Shown here piece after piece: positions 24,301 through 36,300 of a DNA stretch of 64,000 bases (the stretch's first letter is position 1; every line of letters starts with the position of its first letter). Below the pieces are notes generated by a model that saw only the letters and a list, made by a program, of their open reading frames with translations, made no database searches and was not told the origin of the DNA. This DNA is from Heterobilharzia americana (lineage: Eukaryota; Platyhelminthes; Trematoda; Strigeidida; Schistosomatidae), in NCBI GenBank assembly GCA_944470555.2, contig OX104127.1, forward strand, positions 67,045,646 through 67,109,645, written 5' to 3'. A program made the position numbers and the translations under genes.

Positions 24301-27300
24301 AACACTGTAGTTGATCGACATAGAATTCCTGCAAGCTACTAGCTACAGAAATTTTAACTGACAGTGGGCATGCACTTCATTTACAGCTCTGTCCATGTAT
24401 CTCCTCAGGGAGGACAAGGAGAAACTACATAAGACTGTATGCTCGTACAGCTAAGTATAAGAACTCGACTGTACCTTACCTTGCACGTATATTTTGTGAG
24501 GAAAAAAGTGTTAGAACAGAAATTACACATCAACTTTGTGACAGTTAAAAATCTCATTTCAATAATTTAACTTACAATGCAAAATTTTCATGTTTTTAAT
24601 ATTCTTTACAGAACTTGCATTTTATAATAAAACAATTAAAAAGGCTGCAAAGTAGTATGTATATACTTATTATTTTGTTGTTATTGCAATATATGTTACG
24701 CTGAGAATTCCAAATTGTACCACAAATTGTTTGAAATAAAGTGAATTATTATTCAAGATTATACTGAAACTGAGTTGGTATTCATAGTGGGTTGACATCA
24801 GTTGATGAACCGCTGAGAACCTTGGAACACTGGACAGCTGCTTTGTCCAAGTTTGAGACTACTTGACAGAGTGCACCCAGGACCTTTAGGTCTCGTGGTT
24901 GGTGCGTTGCCATTGAACCACTGGCGAGGACAGATACTTAACGGCGGGAGTAGATTAAGGTCTCTCTATACCACGAATTGATGGAAGTAAGAGATTCAGA
25001 CCATTGGGTTCCAACCCAGTGGAACCTGAAGGTCATGAGTTAGGTCCGTGATGGTGGTCTTGGAAGCGCACTGGGATAAAACAGCTGTTCAATCCTTCGA
25101 GGTTTCCAGTGGTTCCTCAAATGATGTCAGTCAGTGATGAATACCAACTTTAAATAGTTTAATTATCAAATAGGACATTTAGTAGAAACTATCCTGGTAG
25201 ATTCTTAGTCAGTGTGAATGAGAACAAGGACTTTACAACCATTTCAACTACCCGGTTGTTTTTGTTTAGATCTAGTTAATTTGAACAGAAGCACTCAGCT
25301 GAGTTGCAAGTGTAGTTGGTGTATTGAAGCCCACGCACTGTTAGTATGTCAGTAAGAAATTCAGTAGTTTAGATGGGCTTGGATTCCGAGGCTTGTAACA
25401 CAATAGTTTCATACTGGAATGTAAACTCGACTATTCTGTTTACAACATTTGGTCTTTAGCGTCGAGTAACATTTAAACAGAATTAACTAAACCATCCTAA
25501 ATAGCATAAGCATAAGGATAACAATTAACGTAACCACTTTCTAGGTTGACTAAACTAACGCCAATTAATGATTCCTTTTTGAGCAATCTATATAGATTTT
25601 GTTGAAGATTATTTAAAACATAGAAACTGAAGAAAGGGTCAAAGTTCTTTTCTCATATGCTGGTTGAACTGGTATGAATAAATGCTAAATCAAAGATTTA
25701 CATATTAACACCCTAGAATACAATTTATTCTAGTTAAATTGCAGTTAAGGTTACTTGATAGCTGAAGAAAAAGCTCAGAACTATGATCTTTGGCTTAGGT
25801 CCTCGACCAGGTACCTTCAGTAATGCAGTGTCACTACAACAATAAGCACCAGCACCTACTGTTAAATATTCATAAAACTGTCATCTCTTGAAACTATGAA
25901 TTCCTTATTTATTCCACTATTCGAAATAAACCTGATTTTTACTGCTATACCATTTTCGCACTATTTTGAAGCATAGTAAGATATTCACTGTTAATGCTTC
26001 AGGTATCATTCAGTGTGAAAGTTTCAATAAGCTATATCTTCTCTCTATGATGAATATGGTGAACAATATAATCAGTATTAAGGAATTCCTTGAACATTAT
26101 ATACAGGAAGGATATTACTGAAAATTTATTGCTCACCTATAATTGCTTGAACATACCATATATGTGTATAAACTACAAAACAACCATTCAATTCATTGGA
26201 CAATTATTGTACATTGATACATCACCAGGTGGTCATGATATAATTCACTTCAAAATAGATATGATTATTCACTCTTTTCTTTGATAAATATCGCAATTAT
26301 CATGCCAAGTCTTTAAAGTGAATAGTATCATAGTGTTTAAATGATTCATAAATCCAGATTTGTATTGAACATATACTTGAAATAATATAAACAGAAGTTG
26401 TGATGACAAACTAACGCTATAGTATATACATAGAGATTTTGTTTCACATCAAGTTCAAGATGTTTGTATTTTTATACAATCTAACTGATTTTAGTTTTGT
26501 AACTAATAATCTAGATGTTTGAGTAGTCGAGAAGTACACCTAATGATCTAACTTTCTGTGTTAGTGATAAGTTTTCCATTTAGATTGAATCTTGTTTCAT
26601 TAATACTAAATAAATATTAAATAGATTTTGATACTTTGCAATAGAACAATCGTGTAAATAACCATGAGATATGTGGATAATAAATCATAAATACTACGAA
26701 GGATTGTGATGAGAATACTTGCTAGTTCGCCTTAGAAGACGGGATAGGGTTTGAACTTATTACACACTGGTTTTAAGTCGGAGTAACATAACCAGAAAGG
26801 CACAGCTATAGACTTGTATCTAACAATAAAATTAAAATTAACAAATAAAATGGTAGAAGATAACAGAACTAAACAATGAAATATAAACAATAATTGATCA
26901 TTGATATTATGCCTAGTATGATAAACATTTTCTCTTCTGGACCAGCTTCTTGAAGGCTAACTTGGTTATGCAACTAATACAACCAACATATATCTCACTT
27001 ATACTGATTGAAGACATTGACTTCACTGGTTCGTTACACTGAATTTATAAGAAATCTCAAATATTAAAACTGAGTGACAATAAAAGAAATGGATAAGTGA
27101 TCACTAATTTATTGATACTCTATGAATAGAAGTCTTACTTATTGATCAAATAATGAATATAAGTAAAGATGACCACAAACTAATCAAGGGATAATAATCA
27201 AATGGGCATAAAAATCATGGTTTCTAAGTGTGTAACAAGTTCTTACCACTGACTACAAGTGTGAACTTTTAAGTGTTAGAAAAATTATAACTGATCGTTC

Positions 27301-30300
27301 CATTAACAGATCCAAAGGTTTGTAATCAGTAAAATAATTTTTTTAAATGCCAACCAATTACTTTTCTCCATTTTCTATAAAACTACCTTTAGAAAAAAAC
27401 TGATTGAGCGAAGAAATATATTTTTTTTTCAATTAGGTCTTCATCTTCGGCTCTACACTAATATATGAGTTTACAATTTAATCAAATTACCAATCACTTG
27501 GTGGTGTTTCGGAAATAATGATGTAAATAATCAATTGAGTTACTAAAATTGGAAATATGAATATTGATAGAAACACCAGAAGGGGAAGAGGTACACAAAG
27601 TAAACCTAAAGTTACATCATGTTGACGGCCACGGTAATGAAAGCGGTCGAACAAACTACTTTTGTGAACGGAATAGCGAAACCTGATTGGTTGTTTCAGT
27701 AGTTGCCAGAGTGGCCTTTAAAATAACTCAAAATAGAACCACTGGTTCATGCTAGGGAAATATGATCAAAATGAAAGTCATTTTGCGCAACATTAAAGTC
27801 CACCCTAGTAAATGCTGAAATGGCCAATCAGGTTGCCCTATTTTATCGAGAAAGGCAGTTTTCTTGTGAAATACAGAAATCTAACTAGTTACTTCGCTTC
27901 TTGCTATGATGACCTTTAAAGCCACTCTATTCTTTCTGAGGCTTGATGGTATACTACCAAATAATTTCAATAGTTTAGCAGATAGGTGTTACTTTAAAGT
28001 CCACCCTAACAGCAAGTGAGATAACCAATTAGATGTCATGATTTTAAGAAAAATTAACTTCCTAGTCGAAATGCTGAAACCTGATTGGTGATTTTAACAG
28101 CTGTTAGGATGACCTTTAAAATCACTCGTAGATTTAGATAGTTTCCCATTATACAGTTTTCTGTTTTACAGCGTAGGATAATGATTTTCGGCGATTTACA
28201 GTCCGTGAGTTGATTAGTTTAACAATCGCATTTCCGCTATGTCAGCAGACAATATTATCAGTGTAATCATTGAAACCATTAATGTTGCCTACTTCTATAC
28301 CAGTTCAAAGATTTAATATTTAGTCATTTATCTTAACTTTACCGGGGTCTATTTAAACACCTGATGTATCTGAAATAGCTTTCATTTATGACCTTGTGTT
28401 CTACACTTTAATCACCTTACGAAATATTTATTGACAGGAAATTTATAACAAGATTTTTAATCTTTGAATGGACACGTTTTAAATTGTTTTGTTATGCTTA
28501 TTTATAGAAAAAAGTTATTCAGTGCATAAATAGGTGAGGACATGAAAATGTTATGCAAAGTGAACTTGATACTGCCATGTCATACGTGTATAAACTGATT
28601 TTTGCCATTTCTGTTAATATGGTGTATGCGTATATATTTCTATACAGTACTTGACTCTGTTTATTCAACTGTTAGAACAGTAATATGACAAATTGGTTGG
28701 TTGAGGCTAGCAGAAGAATCTGGGACGCATTTCTTCCTATTTGGGACTCGTCACCTGGATGTACCTGCACCATTGGTGTTGTTTCCACTGGGACTTGCAC
28801 CTCGTGCCCATCGCTTCCAACGCCAAGGCGTTGCCCACTATGCCAAGGAGAAACGAAAACCATTTTTTGTACAACGGGTAGTAGTTATTACTATTTATTG
28901 ACATACTTGTTATTCTCCGTTGTTTCGTTGGATCGAATTGCTCCACCTGAAGTCCCAAATAGGACGAAACGAGCGTCCTGGATTCTTCTGCTAGCCACAA
29001 CCAACTGAAGTACCATAACTGGCATTCAGACAATATCAAGGCATCCGCATAGGAGCCCATATGCCAATAGAGGTCGAACAATTCGATCCAACAAAACAAC
29101 GGAGAATAACAAGTATGTCAATAAATTGTTATATGACAGTTTGACGCGGATACACACGTGATTTATTTATAGACACTATTCTGGTGGTCCAACTTTCGTT
29201 TGTATGATCCTTAGATAAAACATAAGATCACTAGCTAAGCTCTGATAGAACTCCGATACTCTTAAATATTTCCACATGAATTGCATGCTTACAGCATCAT
29301 CATACAGAGGTGATAGAATCTGATCCATAAATGTATGAGTTCAAGTTGCTACACTTCATGGCAGCATGCAAAGAAGAAATGAATAGAAAAAGTGATAACA
29401 GGGATGAACAGAGGTGGATCATAGGTGAAAGAATGCATGGATGAAGGTTAACGAAAATATTTAAAACTTTGAAGGTGACAAGAAATGTATGTATCTGAGC
29501 CATTGTGTGCAATTTCCAGCTATATGGATAAGAGTCTTCATACACTGATTTGTGTTCTATTGAAGACGCTCAGTTAGGCAGGCTACACGGATTGTTTCCC
29601 TAATATATATATTTATATATAATCATATTGTGTCCGATGTTTATCTCTCTTTCAGCAACCTCTTACTAATTTCGTCAAGACGAATAATTCAGAAGATTGG
29701 TGGATTTCACATTTGAAACTACAGAAACGTAACGCATCAATCTATAAAAATCAGGTAATTTTCAATACTAGTTCTCAGTTGTACGTTTTTCATAGTTTCT
29801 ACTTTTTCTTCTTATAACCGAAATTATTATTATTATTTGTTCCTTGGGTTCCTAGTGGAACATACAGCTTCAGTAGCACATAGCCATTTCACTCTGTTCT
29901 CTGCAGTCTCTTCAACCTGGTTCCACCACTGCCCACAAACTTTCATTTCTTATTCACATGATCTCCATATCACCCTCAGTTGGGACGCCCAACTCGTCGT
30001 TTCCCATACGGGTTCCACTCGAGGGCGTGGCCTGGCGCATGATTTCCCCGAATGGTCTTCTCAGTGTATGTCCAATCCGATCAATCTCCACTTCCTTCTG
30101 CATATTACTTGAGTGATAGGTTCTTGGTTGGTTCATTTCAGGGCCAGAGTTCCTTGTTGCTTGTTCTTTCTGGCCATATGATCACCATCTTCAGTACCGA
30201 GTAGGTGTAGACGGCAGCTGTTGATGATGTATGTCTGTAGTTTATTGGAAATGCATTTCGTAACGCGCCAGGTCTTTGAACCATCACATAGAAGCACTGA

Positions 30301-33300
30301 CTTGACTGAATTGGTGTTGAAAATCCAGATCTTATTCACACTTTATGCTGAGTGTAGATCTCCACACTGATTTCAGGTTAATGAACACCTGTCTTGCCGT
30401 CTTTCCGATCCTGACTTCAACGTCCTCGTCTGTGCTGCCGTCTGTAGTTGAAATAGTGCTGCCTGGATAGGTGAAAGAGACTACTTCCTCTAAGTTTCTC
30501 CTGTTGATGGTAATTCGAGCTTCTTGTTGTTGTCGGTGGTGGTGGTGGTGTTGTTGGTTGGGTATCTTCATCACCTACGTCTTCTCCACATTCACTTGAA
30601 GTCCCGTCTCCGCTGCCTCACCTCTTCTGTCAACTTGTTAGTTTCCGCCTGTAGATCTTCAAGGTTGTGTGACATTAGACACAAGTCATCACTGGCGAAA
30701 TCCGAATCTTCTAGGATCTTTTCCACAGTCCAGCCAGCGTATCCCCCTCTTCTCGCTCCCCACAGTTATCTGCTGCATGATTCAGTTTAGTCGACTACAA
30801 TCAGGAGTATCATGGGTGATAGTAGACAACCTTGTTTCATTCCTGCCTTAACTTCAGCGGCATCATTGAGCTTCCCACTGTGAATTACTTGGCATTTGGT
30901 GTCCTCATATAGTTGTTGAATGAGGTTGATAAAGGTCTGTGCTATTCCGGAGTGCTGAAGCAGCTGCCTGTCAAATTACTTCTCGATCGACGCTGCGGAA
31001 GGCATTTTCGGAATCAATGAAGTTAAGGTAGAGTTGAGTTGACTGCCATTCTACGCCCTGTTCTATGATGATGCATAGCGCAGCGTTGCAATTTGGTCCG
31101 CACATGATTTGTATTTCCTGAATCCAGCCTATTCCGGTTGCGAATTTGAATCCAGCGCATCCTCTAGTCTCTCCAGTAGGATGCGGTTTAGTATTTTGCT
31201 TGGGTTGGACAGGAGCATGATTCCACGCCAGTTCTTGCAAAGACTTAGGTCTTCCTTCTGTGAGATTTTGACAAGATAGCCCTTCTTTCAATCGCTAGGT
31301 ACCTCCCTTCCTTCCAGACCTTCTGCAGTAGTGATGTATGTCCGCTGTTGTCCCTGCGTCCGCTCTCAGCGCTTCTGGTAGGATTCCATCTGGTCCTGCT
31401 GCTTTCCCGAAATTACTTATTCTTATTATCTAAACCATTATGGACTGATTAAATCTAATTTCCGTACTTATCATCTAATGTTAGTTAGACAGTAAATTAC
31501 AAATCACGGATACTAACTGAATGACTGTTTTGAATGAAAGTTAATGAATGAATGAATATGCATTTAGGCAGTAAATTATGTCCAAACTTTACCCAGTAAA
31601 TGATACTGTTCCTTTGCTGTGTGACACTTCTAATAAACAGACTGAAAAGTCACATTCAGTCAAGTTGTTATGGTGTAAACTTCGTAGGGCGACTTAGATC
31701 ATACCCCCAACATATCGGTTTAGATATCTGCTTCAATGGCCAACTCAAGTACGTATTTCAGCCCTATAGACAGTCACTTGTGACCTTAATAGCTTAGTGG
31801 CAAGTCCCCTAAGTAACACAAGTTGGGATCTGATAGGGGCATGAATTTCCCCAATTTTTCAGGTGCACTTCACCAATGAGCATAAAGGAGTAAGAAAAGT
31901 AGATCCAGAGCTTCCTGCCGATAAGATTCTGACAGGTAACATTGACCTAAAGTTTTAAAACACTGCAATTTGCATAAACCATTTAAAAATAAAGAGCAGA
32001 ATACACCTTGATGAGAGAAAAGTATAACTTCGAAACAACATTCATCGGTTAGTTCTTCAAGGTTTGCATTATAATAAGCGTAACAGTAATACTATTTTCT
32101 GTTTAGTGTCACTCATGAGAAACTATTTCATGAATCACTTATGCATGTTATCATTTTCTGTATGTTAGAGAGTAAAGGGAAACTATTGTTTCTAGTTTAG
32201 AAATCATAAATATTTATGCCAATATGAATAATGTTCTACCAATTTCCGGTTGTTTACGAATAGCGGATGTACACTTTGTACTGGTGTTGTTTTAAGTTTT
32301 CTGTGTGATATATACTGACAATAAAGGAAGAGATCATCTTTCCTAGTATATTGTGCTACTTTATTATGCTTACATGACCATTTAAACTATGGGGCTTGCA
32401 TAGAGAATATTTTTCTGGCATTTTGGATACCACAATGTAGCATTGATACGTGTTCAATTTCAGCTGAACTCGGCTTGTTATAAGCGATATTACTATAAAT
32501 AAACAAATTTTTATCCATTTATTTCCAACTATTTTACTTCATTAGCATCTGTAATAGATAAGACCATGTAGAATATCATATCAAATGGTTATCATCGTTT
32601 ATAAATTTTCATCAGAATATTTCAAATTATTTACATGTGTGGTCTATGATTTCAATCATCATGATGTTACGATTGATAAAAACATGATAATAATCATATC
32701 AACAGCTGATGAGACTTTACTTAGTAGAAGGCTTAAGTGATTTAGTACAAACCTTGGAGGTAGCCTTCGTTATTTCCTAATTGTTTGTAAGAAATACTAC
32801 GTGCTCCTGAGTTTGAAAATCTGTTGGTGATTGATTGACTTCAAAAGCGTCTCCGTCACTGATCAATATTCTCTGAAAATTTCAGAGCACTAGATGGTGG
32901 TTTGAGTCCATGACTATCGTCTCACTGTCAGCTTGTATCGATTTCTGATGAAAATTACCTTGAAAGGGATTCGTTTTCAGTGGCCACTAAATTGAATAAC
33001 CAATCAAGGCACTTTAATGATTCACTTTGAAATAGATTTTTCAAAGTTTTGATGGGAAGTTGTAACATGTGGGATCAACCTAGTCAGATATGTGGACGAT
33101 TACTAGCTAGTGACACTGGCTGATGGTTGTGCTATATTTTGGATAGAAGTAGTTTAAAAATGTGACTTGAAAACAACTGATTATAGATATGGTTTGCCTA
33201 GAGCCTAAGGTGAATACTGCTGAATAATTCTAAACTGAAATCCCACAGCTATCCAATACTGAGGATTTCAGTATCTCTCAAGATGATGTCTACCCGTGAT

Positions 33301-36300
33301 TAAAACTCATTTATGACACTGCATCTGTTAGGGACGTAAACTTTTTGAGTGAGGTTGTTAGACAACCAATAGTGAGTGACCTCATTTCAACATTCAGTTA
33401 TTCTCATGTGTCTATAACCTAACCAAGCCACCAATGCATTTTAAGCCTGTAACTGTCGCCATATTTATGGTGAATACATCAATTATTATTGCGTTTTGGG
33501 GCTTTCTATATCTGAGATGATGTGTTATGGACATAAATATCAGGACAGAACTCACACATGGAGACAAAGTTGACTCTGTCACATAAGACAGAGATATATA
33601 GTATCAAGGAGTCATTTATGCAGCACATCATATGATTCTCAAGTATATCAAAGCTAATATACCGAGTTCCACGTCAAACACTGACAGTCGTTTAAGTTTG
33701 TGCAGACAGGAAATCACGATGAAAAGTTAATTAATTTAATGGTTGACTGAAAATCTTAAGATTATATTTCACATTCATAGGAGTCGATCGGTAGAAGCCA
33801 TCCTTTTTAGCACTAATCAGAGTGTTGTACCTGCAACAATGTGGAAACTGCTGTTCTCTCCCCAATATAAACCCAATTCACTTAGCGCTGAATGTAGAGA
33901 CTTAATCATCAATCTATTTTAGCCTACTACAGACCTTCTTTAACACTGGATTATGTAAGGAAATTGATCGCCTATGCATGACCTATGTAGCTGTCTAGCC
34001 AGTAGTGCTCAGCAGTGAACAATATCTATAGATTAATTCGCATTATTGCACCAAGCTAAGTGATGCGGATACGCATTGCTGAATAGAGGCAGCGAGCTTA
34101 AAGTGTAGTTCCAGGAATCCGTATCGATTGCGTCCAACCAACCAATATCAGTTGAAGTGCACCGTGATGGTGAGTCGTCTCCTAGCTTGTTAACCACATT
34201 GCAGAAATGATCAATAGAAATTGGTCAGAGCTTAGGGCTAGATGACTTAAACTGCTTACTCCGCAGTGACCACTCAGTGTATCTAATCCAGTCGTGCAGA
34301 TCAGTCACGATCTGAATAGCTCAGTCATAACGTCTGTATTTATAGCACTGGATGACGTGGATTCATATTTCTCTGCAGACTTCAATCCCCCTGAGTATGA
34401 ACACAAGCCCTGCTGACGACTGCCAACAATCCTAAAACTTAAGTCCAGGGCTTTCTGATGATTGCTTCCAACAACTGTATATAAAACAAATCATCTCTTT
34501 TTGGTCAATGATCTAAGAAATCATTGTACGCATTCAAAAGCCTTGAATGCCTTTAGCCTATTTACGTCAACTGTGGTGTCAGTAAGATATCCGACTACCC
34601 ACTGAGAGTTGAATACAGTACGTTCCAGCGTATTCCGTGCTACTAATTGGCTATGAATTACATAACAGACTGTGAGTTGTTAAGTTGACTGAAGCAATTT
34701 ATATTCCACAGATTTATAAGCGGAAGGAAAAAGCAACAAATATATCAAACAATCCCTCGGAGACCTTAGTTTCGAAAATATGTCAATGATTTCTATTTAC
34801 CCAACAGTTTGTAGTAACCTTTACTAAAAATTCATGTGAGATTATGAGTAGGCAATCCCTTCAGGATATAAATATCCATAATTGCTAAGTAGCCTATCAA
34901 CCGTGAAAATGCAGCGTAAGAAGTCGAAGAGTCGCAGTATTTTTATACCGGTCTATCTACACGAAACCGCCTGATATCACATTTGAATATCGAAGCAGTT
35001 GAAAAGAATTAGTTTATTTTAAATAAACACTGCTTAATCTGTATCGGTTTTGTCTACCATCTACAATAATCTCATATCAAATATGTCAAAGAGAAAAATT
35101 CAGAAGATTAGACAATGCTTTTACAAAAAAATTGCAACCTAATTCACATCAAGTTTTTCTGTTTGGATCCCCCTATAGTATTATAATGTGCTGTTTCCAC
35201 ATTGAATAAGAAATGAAAATCGGTTATGGCTTAACTCTTGTAGTTACATTCGGTTGGAAACCCTGACTTTGTTTCAGGTGAAGCAATCATCCTCGTTGTC
35301 ATTCACCTTTGTCACTTCCCCAAGTTTGTAGCAGTGATCAAATATCCTTAATATCTGTGTTTCACATACACTGAGGCGAAACGATGAGTTGGGCTTCCCA
35401 GTTGAGGGTGACATGGAGGAGATCATGTGCAGAAGAAATGGAAGCTTGTGAACAGTGGTGGAGCCAGGTTGAAAAGACTGCAGAGAACAGAGTGAAATGG
35501 CTATGTGCTACTGAAGCCCTGTGTTCCACCAGGAACGCAAGAGGAAAATAATAATAAACATACGCTGTTATGCATAAGGATAAAAGCTAGTTATCATATT
35601 GCATTTGGTATAGTATTGAATAGGTTGTTAGTTCGACTCCTGTCCTAAACCAAGTTCTCATCTCGCCTAGGATCATTGCTTGGTATTGAATCATACCAGT
35701 CTGTCAAACCATTACTCTCTCACATAGTCTCATGGATATAATTACATGTGTTAATAATTTTTGATCACTTTTCTGTTTATTTGTTATTTGTAGTTGTATT
35801 ATGCACCGATAAATCAACTTCGTTATCTACAATTATTGCATTCAAAAGCTGAACAAATTCTCACTTTCACATGTCGTAATGCACCAGTTTATTTTGATGT
35901 GAAAAATCAGAATTATAAAAATGCTATTGTAGTTAAATTATTTGATGAACATGTAATTGATACATATGAAGATCGTCGCAAACGTGCAGTTGGCGGTGGC
36001 GTTCTGTTAGATGTCAAAGTTAAGGATGAATGTATGGTAAGTTGTATTTGATGGGAATAACAGTTTGTCAACTATGTTATTCATGTAAATCTGATTAAAC
36101 TGTCTATTATAGTCGCAACCGTGATAGGTTGGTTACAGTAAAGTTCAATTTTGATATGATTAATTTGATAAGCATTTAAAAACTAATCGACGACCATTTG
36201 AGAGTCTGTATCCATAGTACTTCCACGAGTCGCTTATAAAAACTAAGAGTACAAGAGGAAAACAAGCATTGTTAGGCAAGTAATGTGGAGTTAGGCATTG

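Larger units (their letters stand above)
28700..29130. repeat. Composite SINE with foldback arms and two opposed hammerheads
   Basis: Order: - strand hammerhead (28706-28769), tRNA-like segment in antisense (about 28780-28850), left arm (28896-28943), + strand hammerhead (28940-29000), spacer, right arm (29080-29128). The arms are about 48 nt and nearly perfect inverted repeats (both contain TATTGACATACTTGTTATTC on opposite strands). Same layout as 13131-13640. Confidence 0.75.
20282..29655 (+). other. Collagen intron (9.4 kb) with many mobile elements
   Basis: Holds SINEs (20770-20960, 24830-25150, 28700-29130), a TA microsatellite (21302-21366), a CR1/Jockey-like LINE (22330-24755) and a MITE cluster (27640-28127). 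25150-27600 is AT-rich with no recognised gene. The acceptor follows CTCTCTTTCAG at 29645-29655. Confidence 0.75.
29755..35793 (+). other. Collagen intron (6.0 kb) with RTE copies
   Basis: Contains an RTE copy (29821-31410, -) and a short RTE 3' end (35374-35557, +). A tRNA-like SINE part may lie at about 31780-31850 (TTAATAGCTTAGTGG is box-A-like) and another repeat near 34310-34480. 31860-34300 is otherwise AT-rich without a recognised gene. Confidence 0.75.

Noticed and set aside
27640..28127. CRISPR-like reading of the repeated units
   Set aside because: The units are palindromic transposon-like elements in a eukaryotic intron; there are no regular short repeats and spacers.
31863..31935. 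A candidate extra collagen exon with AG before and GT after and an open frame of 24 codons
   Set aside because: Its length (73 nt) would break the frame between exons f and g, which join perfectly in phase 0, and its sequence does not match COLFI.
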